This document shows, one piece after another, positions 12,710 to 25,118 of a stretch of DNA of 64,000 nucleotides (within the stretch, counting starts at the first letter, position 1; every line of letters starts with the position of its first letter). The position numbers and the translations under genes are program-made. Under the pieces are notes generated by a model. That model was given only the letters and a program-made list of their open reading frames with translations. It made no database searches and was not told the DNA's origin. This DNA is from Malurus cyaneus samueli (Eukaryota; Chordata; Aves; Passeriformes; Maluridae): assembly GCA_009741485.1 (NCBI GenBank), contig CM019219.1:32459280-32523279 (forward strand), read 5' to 3'.

Positions 12710-12798
12710 CCAATGAGCTGATCTTTGTTCTGCTCCACAAGGGTGGGAGGAACGTTGGAGACGATCACTTGCATGTCCAACTGATTGACCACAGAAAC
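12710..12798 (-). CDS. PCDH15: PCDH15 internal exon: MAD12 continued
   Basis: This exon is 89 nt, phase 0 in and phase 2 out, with a CTTTCCAG acceptor and a GTAATT donor, slightly weaker than the others. It encodes [20 protein letters not shown] and VEQNKDQLI plus two bases of a glycine codon. [17 protein letters not shown] is a strong PCDH15 identifier. The neighbouring exons join without gaps in frame. It is too short to stand out as an open frame on its own. Confidence 0.92.
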
Positions 12799-15124
12799 CT
12801 GGAAAGAAGAGAGGGAAATTTATTTGGCACTGTCAGGCACAGCCCCCTTCCCATCCAACAGTGATGGAATTATTCCTTTCCTGCCTCCACACCATGACCT
12901 TATTTCTCCTTTTAATTCCAAATGGGCAAAGGGGGAAATCTTGAGGCCAAAGCCCATAAACATCAGGCAAAGATACAACTGGAATTGTAATTTCAAGTCT
13001 GCATCAGACTTATTTTTAAGATGGGGAACTGCAAAAGCTGTGACTGACTTAAAAGAATCCCAAATCTCCCATGGGCTATATTCAGAATTCCTTCTGAGCA
13101 TTTGGGTGGTTTGGATACCAGGAAAATCTTCCCTTGCAGCTATGCAATGTGCACCAAGGGAAATGAAAATACAGGCTTAATTCCACAAAATCAATGCTAC
13201 TTTGTTAGAAAATCAGGAAGGAAATTGTTCATTTACGTTGAAGCAATCAGCGAGAATTTTCAGTTTAATCTCCAATTGTTTTAACTTCTCCCTCTACCAT
13301 AAAACTGCACATTTTTTTTCTACTGAGCTTCTGCCTAAATTAAAAAAAAAAAACAAAGAAAACCCAACAAAACGGGAAGAAAATACCTCTTATCCACCCA
13401 AGGCTTGTGTGCTTTGTTGGAATAAAATTAAATTCCAGTTTTCCACCTAAGTATGAAGTGAGCTCAAATGAGCTCAGACCAAATCTCTGGTAATTGGTAC
13501 TTTTTACTATGAAACCAACGTCACTCCAATCCTGCAGAGGCTTCTGAAGGAAAATTTGGAAAAGTAGGCCAATGTTAAAGCTGATCAATTTCAAAATCAA
13601 GGGTTAGTTGATTCTAAAAGGAATAAACAAGCCCTGATTTTCCAAAGAGGAGCCCTGGAAACACAGCGACAGAAAAGCCTGGATGTGCTTCCACATCAAA
13701 CATTGATTCACCAGCTTTGAAGCTTAATTCAACTTTAAATATTTAAATGTTCTTGAAATGTCATCAGATGCCCTGATCAGGCTTCTGTGTAAGCAACACA
13801 GAATGATAATGAGCTCCAAATAAATTTGAGACTCAAATCATGCGATGGAATTGGAAAGTAATGATTAATTTAATAGAATTAATTACATTTGGCAATTCAA
13901 GCAACCACTGTGCACCCAGGAACTGAGAGTAGCATAAAGGCAACACCAAAAGCAAAGGGAGTAATTATTTTGCTTTTGAAGAAATCCCAATTATCATCAC
14001 TTGTTCATGTACAAAACCAGGGATAAACACACAGCCATGACAAGCTATAGGAACCAAAGATGCTGGACAAAAATCAAGCAACATTTGAGGTTTCCATGGT
14101 AACATTAACTTGCTTGTTATTCCTATTTGTAAAGGCAGGCAAAGCAGAAAATGGTTGGTAAACTCTTGCCCATGAGTGATATCCCTTTGATCCCAAGTTT
14201 TGCTCATTAGGCACTTCCCAAGTTTTAAATCCAGCAAGGCAGAGACTACAAAGAATCTTGATCATATTATGGCATCAATGGTTTTCTGGGAATAGCTGAG
14301 TTCTGAATGAGAAGGGGCCTTGCATAGAATCAAACCTGAAAAAACATTTATTTAAAGATGATCTCCATGATATCATAAACATGATATCCATGATACCAAA
14401 TAATGAGCATGAATATCTACCATCTACCCTTCCTCAGCACCTTTAGGTGCTTCCTTGCAGCAAACTCATTTTAAAATGTAATTTTTTTATGTCTTTATTT
14501 TGTCTCAGAGAGGCTGAAAATGGAAGCTCCATCACATGGAAGAAAACTGCCAACCCACAAGTATGGTGGGTGCACTGCTCATCATTCACCCAGACAGCCT
14601 AAAGAATCATCTAGAAATTAATGAGACACCCTTCACTCTCTACTGCTAATGTCGATTCCTCTGGGCTATATTTTAATATCCCATTAGTGCCTAGCACACC
14701 TGAGGATGTCCCATCCTTTTGGGAGGTCAAGCATGTAGGCATCATCCTTTATGTTTACTTGGTGAATTCCTGTGGCACTCACCACAACAAGGATTCTGGC
14801 TCTCATCTGTATCCTCTGACTGTGTTCCCATGAAGGGGAACCATCTATTCCCATCCCTTCCACATTATGCTAATATTTGTCCAATCCATCATCTTTTAGA
14901 TGCTTTGAGGAAATTTACCTTGGATGGTTTCTGGGGCTGGACTAAGCCAATGTCCTCTGAACAGCACAAAACCTGAGGCATAAAGGTGGTGCCAGTTCTA
15001 AAATGTTGCTTTCCTAGGACCTGAAAAGTTCCTTCTCAGCCCAAAATTCTTCCCTAAAATAAGCAACTAAGACAGCTTGGACATGACCAGCAGGGACACA
15101 GAATCCCAGAATCATGTAATAATT

Positions 15125-15155
15125 CACTGTAATTCCCAGTGTCCCTATCGTCTGC
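15125..15155 (-). pseudogene. PCDH15: Partial copy of the PCDH15 MAD12 exon (5' 31 nt only)
   Basis: The 31 nt match the first 31 nt of the exon at 15883-16098 with two substitutions, and the upstream polypyrimidine-CAG acceptor is identical. In frame it reads [10 protein letters not shown], then leaves the homology and reaches a TAG about 17 codons later. I see no convincing donor before that stop. It lies downstream of the intact exon in the transcript, so splicing into it would insert a truncated pseudo-exon. Confidence 0.85.
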
Positions 15156-15254
15156 CTGATGGGGAAAACAAAACAAGCAGGGGCAAGCAAGGTAAATATG
15201 CATGGGAGGAGTCATTAACCTCATCCTTTAAATAAAGTTTCAGCTTGGCCCAGC
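15125..15254. repeat. Direct repeat copy A (130 bp) of PCDH15 intron-exon border
   Basis: It aligns base for base, without indels, to 16068-16197, with about 5 mismatches in 130 (about 96% identity). Shared landmarks include GATGGGGAAAACAAAACAAG and GGTAAATATGCATGGGAGGA. CR1 sequence lies on both sides (15097-15116 and from 15255). Confidence 0.92.
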
Positions 15255-15882
15255 TTGGTTTGGGATGGAAGGAACCTCAAAGCCCATCCAGTGCCACTCC
15301 CTGCCATGGGCAGGGACACCTCCCACTGTCCCAGGCTGCTCCCAGCCCCAATGTCCAGCCTGGCCTTGGGCACTGCCAGGGATCCAGGGGCAGCCACAGC
15401 TTCTCTGGGCACCCTGTGCCAGGGCCTGCCCACCCTCCCAGGGAACAATTCCTTCCCAATATCCCATCTGTCCCTGCCCTCCGGCAGTCTGAACCCATTC
15501 CCCATTGACCTGTCCCTCCAGCCCCTTGCCCAAAATCTCTCTCCCTGTTTCTTATTGATCCTTCAGGCACTGGAATGTCACAATGAGGTCACCCCAGAGC
15601 TTCTCCTCTCCAGGATGAACCATCACAACTCTCCCAGTCTTTCCTCCCACTAGAGCTGCTCCATTCCCCTGATCACCCTGGTGCCTCCTCTGGACTCTCT
15701 CCAACAGGTCACAAAATCTTTTGGCCTAAGAACTCAAAAGCTGTATTCCAGCGCCTTCAAAAAAATAAGCACAAGCAGTTTATGCCTTTTCGTTTATGTC
15801 AGTCTGCCTGGAATTAACTTTCTGCAGTGTTTGGATTCCCTCCGGAATTACTCCATAATAACAATCCCTGGCCCACACTTAC

Positions 15883-16098
15883 AAGCACTTCTGCTTTGCT
15901 GCTCAGTCCTTTGCCGTAATCGTCAGTGGCGATGACCTGGAACTTGAAGTAGGATCTCCTCATGTTTTTGAAGAGCATGGCGGTTTTGATCAGCCCCGTG
16001 TATGCCTCAATCACGAACCCTTCCTTGCCATCCTTGATGGGGGGAATGATGAGCCTGTATTCCATGGCACTGTAATTCCCAGTGTCCCTATCATCAGC
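15883..16098 (-). CDS. PCDH15: PCDH15 internal exon: core of the membrane-adjacent domain (MAD12)
   Basis: This is the longest exon here: 216 nt, 72 codons, phase 0 at both ends, with a TTTTCCCCATCAG acceptor and a GTAAGTG donor. The peptide starts [20 protein letters not shown], passes through [20 protein letters not shown] and [20 protein letters not shown], and ends KAEVL. These are highly characteristic PCDH15 segments. An NYS sequon is present. The acceptor and the first 31 nt recur in a partial copy about 940 bp further downstream in the gene (15125-15254). Confidence 0.95.
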
Positions 16099-16197
16099 CT
16101 GATGGGGAAAACAAAACAAGCAGGGGCAAGCAAGGTAAATATGCATGGGAGGAGTCATTAACCTTGTCCATTAAATAAAGTTTCAGCTTGGCCCAGC
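16068..16197. repeat. Direct repeat copy B (130 bp), the original at the true exon
   Basis: It covers the first 31 nt of the exon plus 99 nt of the upstream intron, including the branch-point and polypyrimidine region. No CR1 abuts it, so it is the likely source of copy A. Confidence 0.92.
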
Positions 16198-17427
16198 GAA
16201 TTTCTGCCCCTCTGGCATTTAAAGCCTCAGATCCCAGAGCACAGATATGGCTGGTGCTTTAAATGCTTCATTAAACTTTGTTGCACACAGTTTTTGCTTT
16301 TCCAGCAATTTCTTCCTCCACGGTTGGCATTAAACTGCTCCACAAGAAAGACAAAATACTAATAATAATAATAAAAAGTAAAACAAACAAAAAATAAAAA
16401 GTAAAAAAAAAATTACTTTCAAGTCTGCAACAATACCTAAGAACTGCTTAATTTTGAGAAACCTCCACTGCCAAAGTCTGGTTGAAAAGGCAATATATCA
16501 AAGGAAAAACCATCTCAGCAACTCGTGCATAGACTTACACAATAATGTCCTTCATCTCAGAGATATTCTGATGAAGCACGGGTATTTTTTGAGCCATTAA
16601 ATAGTTTTTTATTGAAAAAGGAAGGATTGAGTGGCATTCCTGCAGTGGTGCAGGATCTGCCGGGCAGGACACAGAGCTGCTGCTGAACTGAATCAGGATG
16701 CAGAGCTGTCATCAACCAGGCAGATCCAGGAATTGTTATTCCACCTTTCCTGCTCCTGGCAACCAGAGAATACCAGCACCAGATGAGCAATCCAGGTATT
16801 CAGAGTTGTGCGTGCTCCACACTACTCCAACTCCTATCAGCCCAGATTCCCAGATGGAACCATCCAGCACTTAAGGGAAAATATCCAGGGTGGTTTAGCT
16901 GGAGAGAGCAAATAGGTTTCATTCAGAGCTGCCCAGAAGAGGAGCTCCTGGAATGACAGTGGCTGTCACTCATCATGGACCACAACTGGTTAAATTCCCA
17001 TCCTCTCTCAATATTTTGCTTTCTTCTAAATTCACAAAGCTGCAGCTGGCTCGGCTACCAAAAGCATAAATAGAAAACGTGTTAAATTGGTTTTGTTCAC
17101 CAGCTCCATAGCTTTTTTTTAAGGCTTTTAAAATTGAGATTGTTGTCTCCTGGGTGAGCTCAAACCCCTTCATTAGTGATTTTAGGAAAGATGGAGAAGC
17201 TTAAAAAGCTTTCTGAAATTTACTCAAGTTCTGTCAGTGAAAAAAATAAAGATATCAGTGGGCTTTTCCAGAGCATTCCAGCTTTCCAACTGGCATGGGG
17301 AAACAGAACTCCAAAATATCCCGGAGCCAGCAGATGGAAGCTTGATAGGTGGAGAGTCCGGAAAATATTTGGCTTTCCACATAAATAAATTGCCAAAGGA
17401 AGAAATGAATATGAAAACATGCTGTTG

Positions 17428-17660
17428 AAGAATCACAGAATTTTTAAGGCTGGAAAACACCTCCAAGATTGCCCAGTCCAACCTTTGACCATCACCTTGC
17501 CCATTAAACCACATCGTGCAGTGCAACATCCTCTTGTTCCTTGAACACTTCCAGGGATTGTGGCTCCACCATTCCCTGGGCAGCCCCTTCCAATGCTCCA
17601 AGCCATTGGTCCATGAAGAAACTTTTCCTAATATCCAACCTGAATGCAAGGAAGCGGCTG
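17428..17660 (-). mobile_element. CR1 LINE 3' fragment
   Basis: AATCACAGAATTTTTAAGGC at the 3' end, then CACTTCCAGGGATTGTGGCT and GGGCAGCCCCTTCCAATGCT. It is moderately diverged. Confidence 0.83.
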
Positions 17661-17714
17661 GACAGAAATACCAGGATGATGTTTGGATGGGGAGAAATAA
17701 AGACAAAAATTAAA

Positions 17715-18005
17715 GCAGCACCTCAGCTGTGCCTGGAGTGGCCAGGACACAGGGAATGGCTTCCCACTGCCAGAGGGCAGGGATATTGGGATGGGATCTT
17801 GGGAAGGAATTGTTTCCTGGGAGGGTGGGCAGGGCCTGGCACAGGGTGCCAGAGAAGCTGTGGCTGCCCCTGGATCTCTGGCAGTGTCCAAGGTCAGGCT
17901 GGACACTGGGGCTTGAAGCACCCTGGGTTAGTGGAACATGTTCCTGCCCATGGCAGGGGGTGGCACTGGATGGGATTTAAGGTCCCTTCCTCGAATTCCA
18001 GGGTA
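17715..18005 (+). mobile_element. CR1 LINE 3' fragment
   Basis: It starts near CACAGGGAATGGCTTCCCAC and ends at TTTAAGGTCCCTTCC, without the terminal octamers. It is tail-away from the preceding inverted copy. Confidence 0.85.
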
Positions 18006-19369
18006 AGTTCAGCTTCTACACCACAACTCAGGATAAAGCCATGAATCCAGAAAAGATCTGCCTGGCCAAACCCTCTGGTTTTATCCACACTCAGCTTTGC
18101 ATGTTGGTAATGGAGCTGAGGGGAAACATAAAGGATAATTCCTGGAGCTCCACATGGCACATAAGGGGTGAAGCAGTAGCCACAGGAGCAATGTCTGGTC
18201 CAGCTCCTTTGGGGCCATCCCTGAGTGAGCCAAGATTCCAAGTGAGTGCCCAGAGAAGTCCAAAGGCTCCCTGGATGTGCTCTGGAGAGAAGCTTGGTGC
18301 TCTTCCTTTAAGAAGTAAATTTCTTTGTTAAAATGGTTTTATGATGTTGGTCCAGCTGGGTCAGAAGCCCATCATATTTCTCATATTATCAGATTCTGTC
18401 TCAATGAAATCTATGGCCTTTAATGACACCAGCTTCAGCATTTCATGCCTGAAAATATGTGAGACTAAAAACAAACAAAATTTGGATCCAAATTAAGGTA
18501 TTGATGCTGTAAGCACAGGCATTAAGTGAAGTCAGCCCTTCTGCACAAAGCTCAGGGCACTGGAGCTCAGCACATATTTAAGTCTTGCAGCTGAGTTTAA
18601 GGTACAAAATTCCAGGAAAAGAGGCCTTTGGACATTTGATGCTCACAGCTTGTAAAGCCCTGCAGAGTTCAGGTGCCCAGAGCTGGTGGATAGATTCAGA
18701 GTTCATTGTCACCAGTTCTGAGAGCTCAGTGCCACCCCAGAGGCATCGGCAGCCTCAGCCTCATCACAGCTCAGGCTGTTTCTACATCCACAGGGGGAGG
18801 AGCAAACAGATGCCAAACAGCCTGGAAAAATGACCAGATTCCAGCCTCAAATATTTGAACTTTTTTGTTTCCATTCCCCCTTTTCTCTGCTCTTTGGATC
18901 AAACCAAAGGACACTGGGCTTGGCAGGACCAGCAGAGAGAGCTTGTGAGCTGCTCCTGGGAATGGTCCAAACTTCTCTAAAACTGCAGAATGATGTTTGC
19001 TTTTGCTGTAATTTGTCCTGAAGGTAAATATTTCTGACACTTCATCAGGAAGAGATCTATGACATCTCAGGAGCTGCATTATCACTGTCAAAGGAACGAA
19101 AGAACTGCACTTAATCTTAATATTCCAGCAGCATGTCTGCCTTTTGTTCTGGGCAAGGAACACAGATGTCTCCCAAATCCTGCTGTGATTGAGGGCTGAT
19201 AAATATGGATGATCCCAGGAATTACCAGGCCAAATTCCAGCCTCCTGTGATCGAGTGTAGGTGGGTCCTCACAAAGAGAGCTCGGTCAGAATTGCTGCTG
19301 CTGCCTCCAGCCCTTTCCCATCTCCTCCCACAGAGCAGGAATCACAATTCCCTAATGCCAGCTCAAAAC

Positions 19370-19590
19370 CACTGAGGATATTTTTACTCAGAGGGTGGGG
19401 AGATTCTGGCACAGATTCCTTGAGAAGCTGTGGCTGCTCTTGGGGATCCCTGGCAGTGTCCAAAGCCAGGTTGGATGGGGCTTGGAGCAGCCTGGGACAG
19501 TGGGAAGTATCTCTGCACATGGCAGGGGTGTTCCTGGATAGGATTTAAGGTCACTCTCAACCCAAACCATCCTGTTCTCTCCATAACCAA
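19370..19590 (+). mobile_element. CR1 LINE 3' fragment
   Basis: GAGAAGCTGTGGCTGCTCTT to GGTCACTCTCAACCCAAACC. It has more substitutions than the 6.0-kb copy. Confidence 0.8.
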
Positions 19591-20349
19591 CTCATTCTTT
19601 TTCTTCTCTTTGTAGGAAGTCCCAACAAACAGTGCCTTTAAAGCACCAATTAATTAATCTCTGGCTCCCTGTGGCTGCACAAGCACAGCTGTGTGGCAGA
19701 GATTGACAAACTCCACCCTGTGGGACAGCAGCAGCACATATTGTCACCAAAAATCACCAGTGGCATGTTTGGGATAAAAACCATCAGGGACTGTAACTCC
19801 TGATGCTGCACCACAATCATTGGAGATCCCAGTTTTTGGCATTATCAGCCTAAGCTAAATTCCAGTTTGCTGCTCAGAGTGAAATGTAATTGTTAATGTG
19901 CAATGTTCTCCTCCTCCCTCGCTGGATCACCCTTATCCACGAGCCCGAGGCTGTTCACAGGGCATGGAAAATGGCAGGATTGGGCTACTGAGGGGGAGGT
20001 TTCCCTCTTCCCAGCAGATGGCAGCTTCAGTATTCCCATTTAGTGGCTGGCACATAAAGCAGATTTTATAACCAGGCCGTTTTTCCAATAGGAATTTCCA
20101 GGTTATTGCAGATTTCTTGTTCTGATGGCACAGCTGCCGCAGTGCTGTTTTAGGGGAGCTTTCCCTGGGTGTTTCACAGACTGCTAAGCCTGGAAACTTG
20201 ACATAGCCATTGCAATTTTCCCTAATTTCCTGTATTTCTTCACTTTTGTGCTCTTTTACATCCTCATCTGGCTCAAGCCCTTAGGAACTCCCGCTTCTCA
20301 CTGTGGTTTTGCCATTGGTTGCTTCAGGAATTTCAGTAGCCTTGAATGT

Positions 20350-20480
20350 GCTTTGGATTAATTAATAGATATAAATATAACTATATTAAAATATAAAAAT
20401 AATAAATATATAATATATAAAATATATACAAATAGAATATATAAATAAATGAATACATAAATTTATATTTATATTTAACT
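20350..20480. repeat. AT-rich low-complexity tract
   Basis: Repeated ATATAAATA-type words with almost no G or C. Confidence 0.85.
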
Positions 20481-23400
20481 ACATCACTGATACTGATCAC
20501 TGCCCAACATACTCCCAGCACTGAAATCTTCTGAGCAATACAGGTAGGAAGAAATAAGGTGAATGGGAATTGCTCTTTGTCCTCCAGTACTGTCTAAAAC
20601 CTCCCAGGTGCCAAAGAAAACCAGAATTCCTTTTGACAGGCAGTCCCATAGGAAAAGATATTGCATAAGAGGGGTTCCCAAAGCTGGATTTGGGAAAAAA
20701 TAATTGAAAAAATTTATTTTATTGTCATTTTCCCTCTGCCAATAGCAGTTAGTGCTTGATAGAGTAAGTTTGTGTTGTGTGTGAGTGTGAAGAAAGGCCA
20801 CACACATGGATTTCCTCCATGGAATGGAAACGATCCAGGCACAGTACCCATGCAGGATCAACAGTTTTCAAAATACCCCAAAACAACAAAGTAATTGAAA
20901 TAATCTTCTATTACACTGGAAAAGGTCCCAAAGGGTAGGAAGTTCTCTCCCTATCCATACACTGAAATTTTAACTATTTCTTTTAGCCACTGTTTTAACT
21001 CTTTATGGGACTTCTAGGATGCTTTTGAGGTGAATAAAAGAGGAATTCCTGCTCCCCCACCCCCACCATGTGCCCTCAGGGTCAGAACCAGCAGCCTCAA
21101 ATTTGCCTTTGGTTTCTTTTGCTCTCTTCTATTGAGATATTCCAAAGGCAAGAATGAATATTCAGTATTCAATAAAGGATATTTAAAAGGAATGAAGGAT
21201 AAAGTTCCATTAAAAAGCTGATCAAGAGAGAAAGGGATCTCTCAAGAGAGAAAGGGATCAAAAAGCACAGAAAAGGGCTGGAATGGGAATACTGTCAGAA
21301 TCAAGGTATTTCTATCAAATACAGCCTATTCCAGAGCCTTGGATTCACTGGCATTATTTAGGCAAGATTCCTTCCCTGCAAACATTTTCAGATGAAATAG
21401 ACTTATAATTGAGGACAATTCAGAAAATTCTCTTTCTTCACTAGAATTAGGACTCTGCTATTTCCTATTTAAATCCATAATATTTAATAATAATTTCTTA
21501 AATATTTATTAAATAAGTATTTAATAAATAATTAAGGAACAGATATTAACACTGTTAATATTTAGAAAGCAAGGGCTGGTAACATCCCATTCAGGGAAAA
21601 GCCAATTCCTGCTGGTAATCACCCTAAAATCCTGTTGTTTGTGGGTATGTTTCCTGGAGCAGATGGAAAATACTGTGTTTGGGGCTCAAGGAAGCCTGGT
21701 TGGAATTCTGACGTGGAACAACATGATGTTTCCATGAAAATACCAGTGAAAAGCAAAATAATTCTAACACAAGGAAATACAAAGAAAAGCTCAAGGCACA
21801 GGATTCATAAACCAGAGGCTCTGAGTGTTGCATCTGGTTCTAATTAATACATTCCTAATGAAAAGTACAAAAAAAATATTTAATCAAGGAAATTGCCCCT
21901 CACATACATTGGAAATTCTGGGGGGAAAAAAGAGAATTGCAGAGAAGGGGACTTTAGGCAGCAAGGAGCAAATCCTTGGCTAAAAGCTGCCATTTTATTC
22001 AAGCATACCTTTTTCTTTTTTCTTGGAGCATCAGCATCTCTCAGCTCTCAGAGGCCACTGCTCTTAATCCAATCAAATCCAATCCAATCTGATGCGGTTT
22101 ATCACTCCCCAATTAATTCTGATTAAAAATGACTTTTGAAGAATGGTTTGTGGTATTCTGCTGAGTTTAAGCTTCCTTTTTATCTACTTAGAATAATCTC
22201 ACCCAAATCTAGAGCAAGGCAGCCCATTGCCCTTCTCAAAAAGGCTTTTATATTCAAATTAATGTATTTCAGAGGATGCTGCTGGTGGCATAACAGTTAC
22301 CTGAGAGAGCTGAGAGAAGCTCCATAGGATTTACCTTGGCACATGCCAACTCTTTATCCAATATGTTATTGGTCTGTTTTTCTCTAAATTCATTTTGTGT
22401 GGAAGATTTTGGACTCAGGATTAGTTTTCTTCTCTCCCTAATTTTTTTCTTTTACATTTTAAGTTTTTTTGGTATGTGTTGGATTATTTTTATCACTTGT
22501 GAAATTTTGCTCAGACCAGAGCAGAGCATCACTGAAGCAACTGAAGCCAAATGTGGAAATGTTCAGCATTGCATTTGTGATGAATTGATCCAAAACTGAT
22601 TTATATCCATTACTCTATTAATAATTAATGACTACAGTCCTTAATTAGCCCCATAAAGTTATTACATCCGGTTAAAGAAGAACTAACTGTGGAGGTTTGG
22701 GGTGGCTTTTTTTCAATTTGAGGCTCATCAAAGCTGTTGCCAGTGCCAGCAATAATGAGAGTATACCGAGAAAATTCACTTTCTTCTCAAAATTACTCAG
22801 ATGATGTGAAAAAAAAGTGAGCAACTGTTAATGAATGCAGAAGATGAAAGCAAATGCATTAAAAACTCCTCCTAAGAACCTGAATTCCCCCCTGGGAATC
22901 CAAACCTGAATAATTCCTACAATGCAAGCTCTGTGTGTACTTTATTAATGTTCTCCTAAATTTCAGCTTGGAAAGCTGCTCACTTCATTCTGCTCCTCAA
23001 GAACAGACATTCATTTGATTAATTATCCTTAAAGCAGACTGGAATGGGTATTGTGTTTAACTAACAGAGCAATTCCTTCGGCTTTCCAAAGGCCAGGAAA
23101 AAAGGCAATGAGCACTGACTGCGGCAAATACTTAGTGCTACAATAAATTCCAGCCGGATCCTCTGCAACGTATTAATTATTTCTAATTCTACTTCCACAA
23201 AACACACAGTTATGTTTAATGCCATCCAGTAATCCTGGCTTAGGCCTGGTTCCATTGTTTGCCAGCAAAATCAGGAAGGATTCTGTCACACATTGGGACA
23301 GAAACAGCTTAAAGACATGAAATTGTCATTTCTTGTGGTCCAGTCACCTGGTTTGAGTCAAATGTTTCTGAAGGGCAAAAGCAAATTCTCCTCCTCACCA

Positions 23401-23605
23401 CCAAATTCCCCTTAGCTCTTTTCCCCCTTTTCTTATCCCCCGAACTGACACACCAATACCTGCCTAAGAAATCCTCTTGGAAAATCAGGGAGGATTTCAT
23501 AGTCTGTTTCCATTTCATGTGATCGTTCCAAACAACATTTGACATTTGGGCTTCCTGTTTCATTTGCTTTCAGACACAAACACTTCCTTTCCCTAAATGG
23601 CTTTG

Positions 23606-24355
23606 CCTTCCAGAATTTTTTATCTACTCCAGTTCCTTTGTCCTGTTATCTGCTCCCCACAGTTCCCTGGAAGGGGATGAAGCCAGGTGGGGATCAGTCA
23701 AGGGATGGGATGAGAAGAAACGGCCTTGAGTTGTTCTGGAGGAAGTTTGGATTGGATAACTGGAAAAATTTCTTCATGGAAAGGGTGGTTAAGAAATGAC
23801 CAGGGCAGTGATGGAGTCCCCATCCCTGGAAGTGTCCCAAAATGTGTGGATATGGCACTTGGGGACATTATTGGAGGTGACCATGGTGGTGCTGGTGGAT
23901 GGTTGGACTTGATGACTGTACAGGTCTTTTTCAACCTTAATGATTCTGTGATTCTTCAGCAGTTCTAAAGTTCATGGATTTGACACAATTTTTGGATTCA
24001 CAACTATTTTTGGATTCCTTCTTTTCATGAAGTAGAAGCTTCCCAGTTCCCCACTTCCCTGCCATTTCTGGCCTTATTTTGGGAAGAACTGCCACGAAAG
24101 CAATCAAAAAGCCCCAACTAGGGACAACTTTTAACAAAGTCTGACCTTCTTTATGTAATTTCTGGTGTTCTAAACATGTAATTTATTTTTTTTATCAGAA
24201 AGAAAGAGCTTTTACTCTAAGCTGTTAATGTCTGATGTTAATTGTACTCTGGATATTATGTTTTCGTTTATTTTTTCTCTCTTCTTTTTTTCTAAAAAAA
24301 CCCTATGGATGGTTAATTTTACTCCCACTTTCCTCCTAGGGCAGACTTGAAATTG
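23606..24355. repeat. Gap-flanking duplication, copy 1 (750 bp)
   Basis: It begins CCTTCCAGAATTTTTTATC and runs exactly into the N gap, ending GGGCAGACTTGAAATTG. It matches 24396-25118 throughout, apart from small indels. Confidence 0.93.
23670..23955 (+). mobile_element. CR1 LINE 3' fragment (in duplication copy 1)
   Basis: AATTTCTTCATGGAAAGGGT, TGGTTGGACTTGATGACTGT, TTTTTCAACCTTAATGATTC and the octamer tail TGTGATTCTTC. Its subfamily differs from the two abundant ones in the window. Confidence 0.85.
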
Positions 24356-24380
24356 NNNNNNNNNNNNNNNNNNNNNNNNN
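24356..24380. other. Assembly gap (25 N)
   Basis: Twenty-five consecutive N bases. The round length and the sequence shared across the gap suggest a placeholder between contigs rather than a measured distance. Confidence 0.99.
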
Positions 24381-24395
24381 GCTTCGGTAGGGCTT

Positions 24396-25118
24396 CCTTC
24401 CAGAATTTTATCTACTCCAGTTCCTTTGTCCTGTTATTGCTCCCCACAGTTCCCTGGAAGGGGATGAAGCCAGGTGGGGATCAGTCAAGGGATGGGATGA
24501 GAAGAAACGCTTGAGTTGTTCTGGAGGAAGTTTGGATTGGATAACTGGAAAATTTCTTCATGGAAAGGGTGGTTAAGAAATGACCAGGGCAGTGATGGGT
24601 CCCATCCTGGAAGTGTCCCAAAATGTGTGGATATGGCTGGGAATTATTGGAGGTGCCATGGTGGTGCTGTGTGATGGTTGGACTTGATGACTGTACAGGT
24701 CTTTTTCAACCTTAATGATTCTGTGATTCTTCAGCAGTTCTAAAGTTCATGGATTTGACACAATTTTTGGATTCACAACTATTTTTGGATTCCTTCTTTT
24801 CATGAAGTAGAAGCTTCCCAGTTCCCCACTTCCCTGCCATTTCTGGCCTTATTTTGGGAAGAACTGCCAGAAAGCAATCAAAAAGCCCCAACTAGGACAA
24901 CTTTAACAAGCTCTGCCTTCTTTATGTATTTCCTGGTGTTCTAAACATGTAATTTATTTTTTTATCAGAAAAAAGAGCTTTTACTCTAAGCTTTAATGTC
25001 TGATGTTAATTGTACTCTGGATATTATGTTTTCTTTTTTTTTCTCTCTTCTTTTTTTTAAAAAAAACCCTATGGGGTTATTTTACTCCCACTTTCCTCCT
25101 AGGGCAGACTTGAAATTG
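24396..25118. repeat. Gap-flanking duplication, copy 2 (723 bp, indel-rich)
   Basis: This is the same sequence as copy 1 but about 27 bases shorter, through many one- to few-base losses (for example GATGGAGTCCCCATCCC becomes GATGGGTCCCATCC). After the final GACTTGAAATTG it continues into unique intron sequence, as expected of the true continuation. Confidence 0.93.
24460..24735 (+). mobile_element. CR1 LINE 3' fragment (in duplication copy 2)
   Basis: This is the same element as at 23670-23955, repeated because the surrounding 750 bp occurs twice. It is probably not an independent insertion. Confidence 0.82.

Larger units (their letters stand above)
15097..15715 (-). mobile_element. CR1 LINE fragment interrupted by PCDH15-derived 130 bp
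   Basis: The terminal CR1 tail (CACAGAATCCCAGAATCATG) is at 15097-15116. The body starts at about 15255 (TTGGTTTGGGATGGAAGGAA) and runs to CTCTGGACTCTCTCCAACAG near 15710. Between them lies copy A of the exon-border repeat. Confidence 0.8.
12799..15882 (-). other. PCDH15: PCDH15 intron, 3.08 kb, carrying a partial exon copy
   Basis: From 12799 to about 15090 no repeat or gene could be recognised. From 15097 to 15715 lies an interrupted CR1 with the 130-bp copy of the upstream exon border inside it. Confidence 0.85.

Noticed and set aside
23606..25118. Biological tandem duplication within the intron
   Set aside because: Not excluded, but the exact stop at the N gap and the deletion-only differences favour an assembly artefact; reported as such in the findings.
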